From NCBI GenBank assembly GCA_946555455.1, contig CAMNSU010000013.1:1-45503 (forward strand): DNA of 45,503 bases. Direction: 5' to 3'. The translations under genes and the position numbers were made by a program. The notes under the pieces are model-generated. The model had not been told where the DNA came from. It did not search any database and saw only the letters and a program-made list of their open reading frames with translations. Source of the DNA: an uncultured Clostridia bacterium (GTDB lineage Bacteria > Bacillota > Clostridia > RUG12999). Positions 31,923 through 40,670 of this stretch are shown here, one piece after another. The number at the start of each line of letters is the position of its first letter. The first letter of the stretch is position 1.

Positions 31923-33407
31923 TTACTGATACAAATTGTTGTTTCTCAAATATGGCAGTCCGTCGTTCCGCTCTGCCGAAATATCCCATACGGACTGAAA
32001 ATCCCACGCTTCATAAGTGGATTTGTCCTGAAGCTGTGCAATTGTTTTCATTGGAATGATTTCTTCCAAATCCTGCGGCGTACAAAAATGACTATTCGTT
32101 GTTTTTAAATCTCTTGATGATGTTGGATATCTACGGTTATGTGGGTCAGCGTTGATTTCCGAATCCACATATTCCCGAATGGAATAACAGTTTTGATAGG
32201 TTCCATGGTTTAAATACGGTCCCTCATCTTCACCATAATATCTTACAAAAGTAAATCCTGCCCGAAAAGTTTGAGAACCGCCATCTTCTGACTGCTCATC
32301 CCGAAACGCAGAAATACCGGTTCCTGATGCATAACATTTTTCCAAATTTCCTCTATTGTCTCCTACCATCAATCCTGTCCGGCTAAACACATAACTTGGC
32401 ATTGCCGACATACGGGAATTCATTCCCTGACCATGCACATATGACAAGCCTAAGCCATATTTCGCCATAATAGAGCCGGAAGTGTAGCTATTGCATACGT
32501 TCCCTTCATTTTCCCCTATCAATCCGCCTGCATATATCTGAGAATCACCGCCATAGTCCGCCTCTGCAAATATAGAACCTGTTGCATAGCATTCTTCTAC
32601 GGTGCTGCCATTGATTCCTATCAGTCCGCCCGCATGACAGGAATATCCTGCGCCGGAACGGTACCGTTTTGAACTGACGGAGACCTCCTGAATCGCATAA
32701 CATCTGCTGACCGTCCCCTGCTCCGTTGCGCCAATCAATCCGCCGCCGCAGACCGGCAGCAGATGATATTGGTCGCAAGCATAGCAATAATAAAATCCTT
32801 CGTCCGCTAATCCATTTATCGTTACCGGACATTTTGACCCGCAGGACAGGACAGTGCAGTTTTTCGCATAGCCGCATATGCCGCCTGCATAACTGGTTTC
32901 TTTATCTTTTTTGGTGATATACTGAATGTTTATCGCCCCTGTCGCCACACAATTTTCAAAAAAACTGTCCTCCGCATATGCCGCAACAGCACCGGCATAG
33001 CGGCTGTTCGCCTTAATATCGGCGGCAACCGTTACGTTTTTGATGCACGCATTTTTCACTACGCCAAACAGACCAACATATCCATATCCCTGATCTTCTC
33101 CTATGGAAAACAAGATTCTATGTCCATTGCCGTCAAACGTACCTGTAAACGGTTGTTGTTCCCAGCCGATGGGATCCCACCTTCTATCTGGAACCCACTG
33201 TCCGTCTTTATAGCTGCCTGCATAAATTAAAATATCATTTTCCAGCCGATAGTTTCCGTTCGGCTGATATCTGATTTGGTCAAGCTGTTCTATTGTTGAA
33301 ATAAGCTGTGGCTGGCTTTCCGTCCCGCCGTTTTCCGCAAATGCCGCCCCTTGACACATGCCCATAAAAAGTAGTACCGCCAACACAAATTTGCAATATT
33401 TTTTCAT
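31923..33407 (-). CDS. Secreted GLUG-repeat protein
   Basis: 494 residues with an AAGGAAG ribosome binding site and a signal peptide (MKKYCKFVLAVLLFMGMCQG, cleavage after AFA near 25). The body is a right-handed beta-helix type series of GLUG-like repeats: YVGLFGVVKNACIKNV, YAGGICGYAKNCTVLSC, GGGLIGATEQGTVSRCYA, AGGLIGINGSTVEECYATG and AGGLIGENEGNVCNSYTSG, each with G-G-[LI]-x-G then N/C-x-Y. It opens with the common TPIQLD/LISTIEQLDQIRY segment. Family knowledge: GLUG proteins are surface or extracellular, often adhesins or peptidase-associated. No anchor domain is visible, so release is likely. It lies 48 nt after nspC, possibly on the polyamine transcript, but no metabolic link is evident. 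Confidence 0.8.
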   Translation of the reverse strand: MKKYCKFVLAVLLFMGMCQGAAFAENGGTESQPQLISTIEQLDQIRYQPNGNYRLENDILIYAGSYKDGQWVPDRRWDPIGWEQQPFTGTFDGNGHRILFSIGEDQGYGYVGLFGVVKNACIKNVTVAADIKANSRYAGAVAAYAEDSFFENCVATGAINIQYITKKDKETSYAGGICGYAKNCTVLSCGSKCPVTINGLADEGFYYCYACDQYHLLPVCGGGLIGATEQGTVSRCYAIQEVSVSSKRYRSGAGYSCHAGGLIGINGSTVEECYATGSIFAEADYGGDSQIYAGGLIGENEGNVCNSYTSGSIMAKYGLGLSYVHGQGMNSRMSAMPSYVFSRTGLMVGDNRGNLEKCYASGTGISAFRDEQSEDGGSQTFRAGFTFVRYYGEDEGPYLNHGTYQNCYSIREYVDSEINADPHNRRYPTSSRDLKTTNSHFCTPQDLEEIIPMKTIAQLQDKSTYEAWDFQSVWDISAERNDGLPYLRNNNLYQ

Positions 33408-33455
33408 ATTCGTACTTCCTTTCTATTTTTTTGCATCAATCATCTTTACTTTCCC

Positions 33456-34592
33456 CTACGACAGCCTTGTTTTAAAATCTTCATATCCGAATTGCCGCAC
33501 GATTTCGTCTGTTCCGTCCTCACGGCGCAGCACAATCGCCGGAAGCCCAATGCCGTTAAAGGTGTTGTTTTTCACCATGGTATAGTGCGCCATATCGCAA
33601 AACACCAGTCTGTCACCCGCGTTCAGCGGCTGTGCAAAGGAATAGTCGCCGATAATGTCGCCCGCCAGACAAGTCGGGCCACCCAGCCGATAGGTATAGG
33701 GCAGTTCACGCGGTTTTCCTGCGCCGACAATCTCCGGACGGTAGGGCATTTCCAGCACGTCCGGCATATGACATGCCGCAGAGGCATCCAAAATGGCAAG
33801 CTGCATACCGTTTTCCAGCGTATCCAGCACGGTTGACACCAAAAATCCTGTGTTCAGCGCCACCGCTTCCCCCGGCTCCAAATAGACCTGCACGCCATAT
33901 TTGTTCTGTATCCAATCAATACTTTTCAGCAATGTATCAATATCGTAATCGGGTCGGGTGATGTGATGTCCGCCGCCGAAATTGACCCATTTCATTTGCT
34001 TCAGATAGCAACCGAATTTTTCGTCCACCACCTGCACCGTGCGCCAAAGTGTGTCCGAATTCTGTTCGCACATGGTATGAAAATGCAGTCCGTCAATCCC
34101 CTCCAGTAAAGAGTCGTCAAACTGAGACAGCGTCGTGCCCAGTCTGGAACCTGTGAAACAAGGATTGTAAATATCCGTTTCAATCTCCGAATATTCCGGA
34201 TTGATGCGGATACCGCATGTGATGGCGCGTCCGCTCGCCTGAACGCGCGGCCTGAACTGCTGCCACTGCCGGAATGAATTGAACACAATATGGTCGCAGA
34301 TTGCAGCAATCTCGTCAAATTCCTCCGGTCGGTATGCCGGCGCATAAATATGCGTCTCGCCCTGCATTTCTTCTTTTCCCAGTTTCGCTTCATACAGTCC
34401 GCTGGCGGTGGTACCGTCTAAATATTCTCCAATCAGCGGATAGAGCCGAAACATGGAAAAACTTTTTTGTGCCAGCAAAATTTTGCAGCCGCTTTTCTGT
34501 TTCACGCGGCGCAAAATCTCCAAATTTCGTTTTAACAGTGTTTCCTCTACCACATAGCATGGCGTGGGCAGTCCGTCATAGTTTCTTTCCAT
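33456..34592 (-). CDS. nspC: Carboxynorspermidine/carboxyspermidine decarboxylase
   Basis: 378 residues, normal for the family. It is a PLP fold-type III (alanine-racemase-like) barrel: PTPCYVVEE start, Schiff-base Lys43 in LLAQKSFS, FHTMCEQN, FGGGHHIT, EPGEAVA, and DASAACHMPDVLEMPYRP near the C-terminal active-site Cys/Asp region. It decarboxylates carboxy(nor)spermidine to (nor)spermidine. The dehydrogenase gene that makes the substrate ends 10 nt upstream. With agmatinase and arginine decarboxylase in the same operon, the more likely product is spermidine from putrescine. Confidence 0.95.
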   Translation of the reverse strand: MERNYDGLPTPCYVVEETLLKRNLEILRRVKQKSGCKILLAQKSFSMFRLYPLIGEYLDGTTASGLYEAKLGKEEMQGETHIYAPAYRPEEFDEIAAICDHIVFNSFRQWQQFRPRVQASGRAITCGIRINPEYSEIETDIYNPCFTGSRLGTTLSQFDDSLLEGIDGLHFHTMCEQNSDTLWRTVQVVDEKFGCYLKQMKWVNFGGGHHITRPDYDIDTLLKSIDWIQNKYGVQVYLEPGEAVALNTGFLVSTVLDTLENGMQLAILDASAACHMPDVLEMPYRPEIVGAGKPRELPYTYRLGGPTCLAGDIIGDYSFAQPLNAGDRLVFCDMAHYTMVKNNTFNGIGLPAIVLRREDGTDEIVRQFGYEDFKTRLS

Positions 34593-34602
34593 GCCGCGCC
34601 CC

Positions 34603-35802
34603 CTAGTCTACCAAATCCGGCGCGAAACTTTCCTGCCACGGCAGACCGAATTTATTAAGTGCCTCCATGAAGGGATCAGGATCAAATTCTTCTACATTAT
34701 AAACGCCCGGCTTTTTCCATTTTCCGGTCATCACCATTGCCGCGCCAATCATTGCCGGCACGCCCGTTGTGTAGGACACTGCCTGAGAGCCTACCTCCGC
34801 ATAGCATTCTTCGTGGTCGCAGACATTATAGACATAGTATGACTTTTCTTTGCCGTCTTTCACGCCGGTGAAAATGCAGCCGATATTGGTCTTTCCTTTG
34901 GTGCGTGGCCCCAGCGACGCCGGATCAGGCAAAACCGCTTTCAAAAATTGCAGCGGCACAATTTGTTTGCCTTCAAAGTCAATGGGTTCAATGGACGTCA
35001 TACCCACGTTTTCCAACACGCGCAAATGCGTCAGATATTTTTCTGAGAACGTCATCCAAAACCGAATCCGCTTGATACCTTTGATGTTGAGCGCCAACGA
35101 TTCCATTTCTTCATGGTGCAGCAGGTACATATCTTTCTCCCCAATTTCAGGGAAATTATAGACCCGTTTGATGCTCATGGGTTCTGTCTCAATGAATTTT
35201 CCGTTTTCAAAATAACTGCCGTTTGCCGTCACTTCGCGAATATTGATTTCAGGATTGAAATTTGTTGCAAACGGATAACCATGGTCGCCTGCGTTGGCGT
35301 CCAAAATATCAATCGTATGGATTTCATCAAAATAGTGTTTTTGCGCATAAGCGCTGAACACACTTGTCACACCAGGGTCAAATCCACTGCCGAGCAGCGC
35401 GGTAATACCTGCTTTCTCAAATTTTTCGCGGTACGCCCACTGCCATTTATATTCAAATTTTGCTGTGTCCAGCGGTTCATAATTCGCCGTGTCCACATAG
35501 TCCACGCCCGTTTCCAGACACGCGTCCATAATCGTCAAATCCTGATAGGGCAGCGCCACATGAATCACGATATCCGGTTTTTCCTTTTTGATAAGCGCCA
35601 CCAATTCTTCGGTATGATCTGCATCCACCTGCGCCGCACTCACTTTTGTTTTGCCGCCTTGCAGCTTGTCCCGCAGCGCCTCGCATTTGGACAGCGTCCG
35701 GCTGGCGATACAAATTTCTTCAAAAACCTCCGGATTTTGGCAGCATTTATGCGCCACTACGCTGGCAACGCCGCCCGCTCCTATAATCAATGCTTTCCCC
35801 AT
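34603..35802 (-). CDS. Carboxynorspermidine/carboxyspermidine dehydrogenase (saccharopine dehydrogenase-like)
   Basis: 399 residues from an ATG with AAGGAGG. It has an N-terminal Rossmann fold with GAGGVASVVAHKC (8-20), then DVVIHVALPYQDL-like (DIVIHVALPYQDLTIMDACLETGVDYVDTANYE) and the catalytic middle region GSGFDPGVTSVF, DANAGDHGYPFATNFNPEINIREV. These match the Lys1-like CANSDH family. It condenses putrescine (or diaminopropane) with aspartate semialdehyde and reduces the imine with NADPH, giving carboxyspermidine or carboxynorspermidine. It sits between speB and nspC, spaced 15 and 10 nt, in one operon. Confidence 0.93.
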   Translation of the reverse strand: MGKALIIGAGGVASVVAHKCCQNPEVFEEICIASRTLSKCEALRDKLQGGKTKVSAAQVDADHTEELVALIKKEKPDIVIHVALPYQDLTIMDACLETGVDYVDTANYEPLDTAKFEYKWQWAYREKFEKAGITALLGSGFDPGVTSVFSAYAQKHYFDEIHTIDILDANAGDHGYPFATNFNPEINIREVTANGSYFENGKFIETEPMSIKRVYNFPEIGEKDMYLLHHEEMESLALNIKGIKRIRFWMTFSEKYLTHLRVLENVGMTSIEPIDFEGKQIVPLQFLKAVLPDPASLGPRTKGKTNIGCIFTGVKDGKEKSYYVYNVCDHEECYAEVGSQAVSYTTGVPAMIGAAMVMTGKWKKPGVYNVEEFDPDPFMEALNKFGLPWQESFAPDLVD

Positions 35803-35817
35803 TTTTGATTCCTCCTT

Positions 35818-36669
35818 CTATTTGTGCAAAGACAATAACATTTCCCGCAATATCTTACAGGCAACCGCTGTCGACGCGCCCGACTGGTCATAGATGGGCG
35901 ACAGTTCATTCATATCCGCCGCGACAACGTTGCAGTGTTTTCCAATAAGTTCAATGGCGCAGCGCAATTCTTCAAAGCTGACGCCGCCCGCTTCCGGCGT
36001 TCCCGTCCCTGGAAACACCGACGGGTCCAGCACGTCCAAGTCCACCGTTACATATATCGGTTTGTCTTTCAATTTTTGAATGGTTTCCTCCAAGGTGTCA
36101 AACGTGAATTTGCAGGTGGAAACATGCTCCGCGCCCCACACAAATTCGCTTTTGTCCCCGCTGCGGATACCAAACTGAAAAATCCTGCCGTTTCCGACCA
36201 GTTCCCAGCAGCGGTGCATAACCGTTGCATGGGACAGCATAACGCCCAAATACTCGTCACGCAAATCCGCATGTGCGTCAAAATGCAAAATATGCAAATC
36301 CGGATACGCTGCACTGGCGGCTCGCACTGCGCCAAGCGTCACCAAATGCTCGCCGCCAATCATCAGCGGCAGTTTTCCGTCCTGCAGCACTTTTTTCGTA
36401 TATGTTTCAATGTCCTCCAGCGCCTGCTGCGGACTGCCAAATGGCAATTCCAAGTCCCCGCCGTCATAGACCTGAATCTCCGTTAAATCGCGGTTCAGAT
36501 AGGGACTATAGGTTTCCAGCCCAAAACTCTCATTTCTTATCGCGCTGCTGGCAAACCGCGTGCCCGGGCGGTAGGACGTTGTGCTGTCAAATGGCGCACC
36601 AAACAGCACAATCGTACTTTCCTCATAGGCGTGGTCGCAGGCAATAAACGTGTGTATATTTTTCTCCAT
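35818..36669 (-). CDS. speB: Agmatinase
   Basis: 283 residues from an ATG whose A is shared with the speE stop (TGATG), so it is translationally coupled and has only a weak ribosome binding site. The ureohydrolase signatures with Mn ligands are complete: GGEHLVTLG, FDAHADLRDEYLG with ATVMHR, and VDLDVLDPSVFPGTGTPEAGG. It hydrolyses agmatine to putrescine and urea. SpeA two genes upstream supplies agmatine. The sequence lacks the features of arginase or formiminoglutamase, and context makes agmatinase the best call. Confidence 0.94.
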   Translation of the reverse strand: MEKNIHTFIACDHAYEESTIVLFGAPFDSTTSYRPGTRFASSAIRNESFGLETYSPYLNRDLTEIQVYDGGDLELPFGSPQQALEDIETYTKKVLQDGKLPLMIGGEHLVTLGAVRAASAAYPDLHILHFDAHADLRDEYLGVMLSHATVMHRCWELVGNGRIFQFGIRSGDKSEFVWGAEHVSTCKFTFDTLEETIQKLKDKPIYVTVDLDVLDPSVFPGTGTPEAGGVSFEELRCAIELIGKHCNVVAADMNELSPIYDQSGASTAVACKILREMLLSLHK

Positions 36670-37514
36670 CAATCATCCAGCAACTCCTTCACATAATTCG
36701 GAATGGCAAAAGAACCTTTGTGCAGTTCCGTATTATAATATTTTGTTTGCAGCCCCAGCGCATTCCACTCCTGCGCGCGCAAATCCGCTACAGGGTGATA
36801 CTTTTTGGAGGCAAACCCAAACAACCAATGTCCGGACGGATAGGTCGGTATGTGCAATTGATACACCATACTGATGGGAAACGCCGCGCGGATACGCTGA
36901 TGCGCGCGCCGCATGGCTTTCGCGTCCTCTGCATAATAGGGACTCTCATGCTGGTTAATTAAAATACCATCCTCTTTCAGCGCTTTATAGCAATTGCCGT
37001 AAAACTCTTTGGTAAACAGCCCTTCTCCCGGTCCGAACGGGTCGGTGGAGTCCACAATAATCAAATCATACGCGTCCTGCTGCGTCCTGACAAACTTCAG
37101 TCCGTCTTCAAAATACATATCCAGCCGCGCCTCGTCCAAACAGCACGCCGTCTGCGGCAAATACTCCCGGCAAACCTCCACCACTTCTTTATCAATCTCC
37201 ACCATATCAATATGTTCAATCGAATCATAACGCGTCAGTTCCCGAATGGTGCCGCCGTCTCCCGCGCCAATCACCAGCACTTTCCGCGCGCGCGGGTGCA
37301 CTGCCATCGGCACATGCGTTATCATTTCATGATAGATAAATTCGTCCTTTTGCGTCACCATCAAATAGCCGTCTAACGTTAATATTCTGCCAAATTCTTT
37401 GGATTCCAACACATCAATTCTCTGATAACGGCTTTTTTTCGAGACCAACTGCCGGTCTATTTTCATGGAAAACCTCACATCTTTCGTGTGATTTTCCGTA
37501 TACCACAATTCCAC
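36669..37514 (-). CDS. speE: Spermidine synthase
   Basis: 281 residues. The GTG start at 37514 directly follows the speA TAA, with GGAGGG 7 nt upstream, inside the end of speA. The SAM-like fold carries VIGAGDGGTIREL, then VEIDKEVVEVC and catalytic Asp in DSTDPFGPGEGLF; GYLMVTQKDEFIYHEM is the substrate-lid segment. It transfers aminopropyl from decarboxylated SAM (made by SpeD) to putrescine, giving spermidine and methylthioadenosine. The overlap with speB and abutment with speA show a tight operon. Confidence 0.95.
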   Translation of the reverse strand: MELWYTENHTKDVRFSMKIDRQLVSKKSRYQRIDVLESKEFGRILTLDGYLMVTQKDEFIYHEMITHVPMAVHPRARKVLVIGAGDGGTIRELTRYDSIEHIDMVEIDKEVVEVCREYLPQTACCLDEARLDMYFEDGLKFVRTQQDAYDLIIVDSTDPFGPGEGLFTKEFYGNCYKALKEDGILINQHESPYYAEDAKAMRRAHQRIRAAFPISMVYQLHIPTYPSGHWLFGFASKKYHPVADLRAQEWNALGLQTKYYNTELHKGSFAIPNYVKELLDD

Positions 37515-38969
37515 TTACAGTCCCTCCACAACACAAATCCGTTCAATTTCCAAATCCTGCGTCCCTGTCAGGAAACATCCTTTTTCTTTTGCGTAGGCGA
37601 TATAGCGCAGGATTTCGCCGGTAATGCGCTCGCCCGGCGCCAAAATCGGAATGCCCGGCGGGTAGCACATCACAAACTCGCCGCCCACTCTGCCTTCGCT
37701 CTGCTCAATTGGCAGAGATTCTTTTTCCGCATAAAACGCCTGCTGCGGCGGACACACAATTTCCGGATTGATATATTCATGGTCAAACAATCCCGCCGGG
37801 TCTTTGGCGTGCAGCCGTTTGATTTCATAGAGCGCGGCAATGAACCGCTCGATTTCCAGCGCTCTGTCGCCCGCCGACACAATCGCCAAAATATTGCCGA
37901 TATCGCCAAATTCAATTTGAATCTCATATTCGTCGCGCAAAAGGTCATAGACCTCAATCCCCGCCAGTCCGATTTCCCGCGTATGGACGGACAATTTCGT
38001 GGGGTCAAACGCAAATACTGCGTCTGTGTCAATGATTTCTTCTCCGAATGCCTGATAGCCGCCCAAACGGTTAATTTCCTCCCGCGCGTAGGACACAAAC
38101 TCCACCGTTTTTTCAAACATTTCTTTGCCGTGCAGACTGAGGTTGCGGCGCGCCAAATCCAGCGACGACAGCAACAGATAGGAGCCGCTGGTGGTCTGCG
38201 TCAGGTTCACCACCTGCCGCACATAATCGGCATTCACACGTTCCCCACAAAGCAAAATGGAACTTTGTGTCAGGGAGCCGCCTGTTTTATGCATACTGAT
38301 TGCCGCCATATCCGCTCCCGCCTGCATGGCGGAAACCGGCATATTCTCACCGAAATAGAAATGGGTGCCGTGTGCTTCGTCTGCCAGCACCAACATATTA
38401 TACCGGTGTGCCAACCGCACAATTTCTTTCAGATTGGAACACACGCCATAGTAAGTCGGATTGTTCACCAAAATCGCTTTGGCGTCCGGATTTTCCCGCA
38501 TTGCCGCTTCCACATCACACACGCGCATCCCCAGCGGAATACCAAGTTCTTTGTGCGTTCCCGGATTGACATAGACAGGAACAGCCCCGCACACCACCAG
38601 GGCGTTAATCGCACTCCGGTGCACATTGCGGGGCATAATTATTTTTTCGCCTGCTTTGCAGCAAGACATGATCATCGCCTGTACTGCGCTGGTCGTACCG
38701 TTCACCATGAAAAGCGCGTCCGCCGCGCCGAATGCTTCTGCCGCCAAATGCTGGGCGTCACGAATGACGGAAACAGGATGGCACAGATTATCCAGTGGTT
38801 TCATGGAATTCACATCTGCCGCCAAACAACTGCGTCCCAAAAACTCCCGCAGTTCTTTGTTGCCGCGCCCGCCTTTATGTCCCGGCACATCCAAATGAAC
38901 CATTCGGCTCTGCCGGTGTTCCTCCAGCGCTTCATAGAGCGGCGCGTCTTGTTGTGACAACGTTCTCAT
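37515..38969 (-). CDS. speA: Arginine decarboxylase, fold-I (Orn/Lys/Arg decarboxylase family)
   Basis: 484 residues from ATG 38969 with GGAGGGG 6 nt before it; an upstream in-frame codon overlaps the speD stop and lacks a site. PLP-dependent fold-I: HLDVPGHKGG at 25-34, GTTSAVQAMI, ADEAHGTH, and Schiff-base Lys228 in SMHKTGGSLTQSS. The C-terminal domain has YPPGIPILAPGE. It lacks the receiver-like wing domain of the E. coli acid-inducible enzymes, as usual in Firmicutes biosynthetic forms (Bacillus SpeA-like). The substrate could be Arg, Lys or Orn, but linked agmatinase makes arginine most likely. It makes agmatine for SpeB. Confidence 0.92.
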   Translation of the reverse strand: MRTLSQQDAPLYEALEEHRQSRMVHLDVPGHKGGRGNKELREFLGRSCLAADVNSMKPLDNLCHPVSVIRDAQHLAAEAFGAADALFMVNGTTSAVQAMIMSCCKAGEKIIMPRNVHRSAINALVVCGAVPVYVNPGTHKELGIPLGMRVCDVEAAMRENPDAKAILVNNPTYYGVCSNLKEIVRLAHRYNMLVLADEAHGTHFYFGENMPVSAMQAGADMAAISMHKTGGSLTQSSILLCGERVNADYVRQVVNLTQTTSGSYLLLSSLDLARRNLSLHGKEMFEKTVEFVSYAREEINRLGGYQAFGEEIIDTDAVFAFDPTKLSVHTREIGLAGIEVYDLLRDEYEIQIEFGDIGNILAIVSAGDRALEIERFIAALYEIKRLHAKDPAGLFDHEYINPEIVCPPQQAFYAEKESLPIEQSEGRVGGEFVMCYPPGIPILAPGERITGEILRYIAYAKEKGCFLTGTQDLEIERICVVEGL

Positions 38970-38985
38970 TCCACACCCCTCCGCT

Positions 38986-39798
38986 CTAGTAGATGTTTGC
39001 GCCGCTGAAAATTTCAATCATTTCCTTGCGCAGCCGATCTGTGATTTCCAGACGGCGTTTGGGCAGCAACTCATAAACATCTGTATTAAACAAATAGTTT
39101 TGCAGTTCGATTTCTTTAATCAGCATTTTCGTGTGGAAGATATTGGATTGATAAACGTTCACATCAATCGCGTCATATTTTTGTAGTGTTTCTCTGTCAA
39201 TATAATTTTGAATCGAGGTGATATCGTGGTCAATGAAACACTTTCTTCCTTTCATGTCCCGCGTGAATCCACGCACCCGATAGTCGATTGTCATAATATC
39301 CGAATCAAAGTTCCCAATCAAATAATTGAGGGCGTTCAGCGGCGATATTTCTCCGCAGGTGGACACGTCAATATCCACGCGAAACGTGGAAATCGCGTTG
39401 TCAGGATGGCTCTCCGGATAGGTATGCACCGTCACATGGCTTTTATCCAAATGTGCATGAATGGTATCGCGCATTGCCGCGGTATAACGTCCCTGATTGC
39501 AGGACTGGTCAATCTCCTGCGCGTGCAGATTCGCCTCCGCAATCATCAGGTTCACGGAAGCGCCCTGCGGCTCATAGTCCTGCTTGGAGATATTTAAAAT
39601 ATGCGCGCCAATCATATCCGTGACGTCGCACAAAATTTTCGTCAGACGTTCCGAATTATATTGTTCGTCAATATAAGCAATATAGTCCTTCTGTTCCCGC
39701 TCACTTTTCGCATAGCAAACATCATAAATGCTGAAGCTAAGTGTTTTTGTGAGGTTGTTGAAGCCATACAAAGTCAGCTTTCTTTCCAACCCTAACAT
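38986..39798 (-). CDS. speD: S-adenosylmethionine decarboxylase (pyruvoyl)
   Basis: 270 residues, the length of the E. coli-type (class 1A) enzyme, roughly twice the short Bacillus form. The self-cleavage site is Lys-Ser120 in [15 protein letters not shown], where Ser120 becomes the pyruvoyl cofactor. [14 protein letters not shown] and the [16 protein letters not shown] segment are also typical. It makes decarboxylated SAM for SpeE. It is the first gene of the polyamine operon, with a consensus promoter about 90 nt upstream. The gap to speA is 16 nt. Confidence 0.95.
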   Translation of the reverse strand: MLGLERKLTLYGFNNLTKTLSFSIYDVCYAKSEREQKDYIAYIDEQYNSERLTKILCDVTDMIGAHILNISKQDYEPQGASVNLMIAEANLHAQEIDQSCNQGRYTAAMRDTIHAHLDKSHVTVHTYPESHPDNAISTFRVDIDVSTCGEISPLNALNYLIGNFDSDIMTIDYRVRGFTRDMKGRKCFIDHDITSIQNYIDRETLQKYDAIDVNVYQSNIFHTKMLIKEIELQNYLFNTDVYELLPKRRLEITDRLRKEMIEIFSGANIY

Positions 39799-39887
39799 CC
39801 GCCCTTTCCTATCATCTATTCACAAGGATATATTTATCTTTTTTTACACTCAAAAAAAGACTTTCTATGTATCATATATAGAGCCTA

Positions 39888-39916
39888 ATTATATCATAGA
39901 AACCTGCTGCTGTCAA
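39888..39916 (-). promoter_or_regulatory. Consensus promoter of the polyamine operon
   Basis: On the minus strand TTGACA (39916-39911), 17 nt ending in TGA, TATAAT (39893-39888): a perfect sigma-A promoter with extended -10. The leader to speD is about 80 nt and AT-rich, with no recognised riboswitch. Confidence 0.85.
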
Positions 39917-39970
39917 TTCTTAAACCCATTATCTTTCCAACGTTTTTTCCGCCTCGTCTGATTTCAATCA

Positions 39971-40669
39971 TCACTTTTTCCTCTTGATTCTATGTTTTTG
40001 TGGCTGTAAAACAATCTCAGTCACGTTTAATCCCTGCCGCTGCTGCAAAATCCACAGAACCGCCTGCGCCACTTCTGTGGGGTCTAACCGGCAATCCGCT
40101 TCCTCCGCCTGCTCAAAATCTGCATTTCGATAGAACTGCGATGCCGTCATGTCAGGGTGAATCGCCGCTATCCGCACGCCGTATTTGCGTGCTTCCGCAA
40201 ACAAACTTGCTGAAAAACTGCTCAGTGCAGCTTTTGTTGCGCCATACGCACAGCCGTGCGGATTGTTTTGCTTTGCCGTGACTGATGAAATGTGAATCAC
40301 CGCGCCGCCGCACCGTTTCAAATCCCGCAGCAGCATTTGCGTCAGCACCATGGGAACCTCTACATTCACCGTCACCATCTCGTGTATCTTTTGCGGATTG
40401 AGTTCCTCATGCAGCCCAAAATATCCTACGCCCGCATTGTTCACCAGCAGACATATTTCATCTTTTTTGCGAATATCCTCCACTGTCTCCCGCACTCTAT
40501 GCAAATCCGTCAATTTGCAGACAACCGGCACAAACAATGTATTTTCCTGTTCTTTTTCTTTTGGAAAAGTTCTGCCAAATCCATAGACGCGCATTCCTTG
40601 TTCCATCAGCAACCTGCTGATTTCCCGCCCGATACCGGAGGACGCGCCTGTCACAATCGCGGCTTTCAT
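39971..40669 (-). CDS. Short-chain dehydrogenase/reductase
   Basis: 232 residues. The cofactor motif TGASSGIGREI is at 8-18, NNAG at about 77-80, catalytic Ser in HISSVTAKQ and YGATKAAL (Tyr-x3-Lys, where YxxxK is Y-G-A-T-K). These are classical SDR features; a small or absent dinucleotide specificity acid after beta-2 (YGFGRTF, with Arg) suggests NADPH. The substrate is unknown. GGGGGAGG within the last codons of the upstream radical SAM gene provides its ribosome binding site; the gap is 1 nt, so it is the last gene of the merR operon. Confidence 0.88.
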   Translation of the reverse strand: MKAAIVTGASSGIGREISRLLMEQGMRVYGFGRTFPKEKEQENTLFVPVVCKLTDLHRVRETVEDIRKKDEICLLVNNAGVGYFGLHEELNPQKIHEMVTVNVEVPMVLTQMLLRDLKRCGGAVIHISSVTAKQNNPHGCAYGATKAALSSFSASLFAEARKYGVRIAAIHPDMTASQFYRNADFEQAEEADCRLDPTEVAQAVLWILQQRQGLNVTEIVLQPQKHRIKRKK

Positions 40670-40670
40670 G

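Noticed and set aside
37488-38957. 489-codon plus-strand open frame
   Set aside because: Antisense shadow of arginine decarboxylase, which has all catalytic motifs intact.
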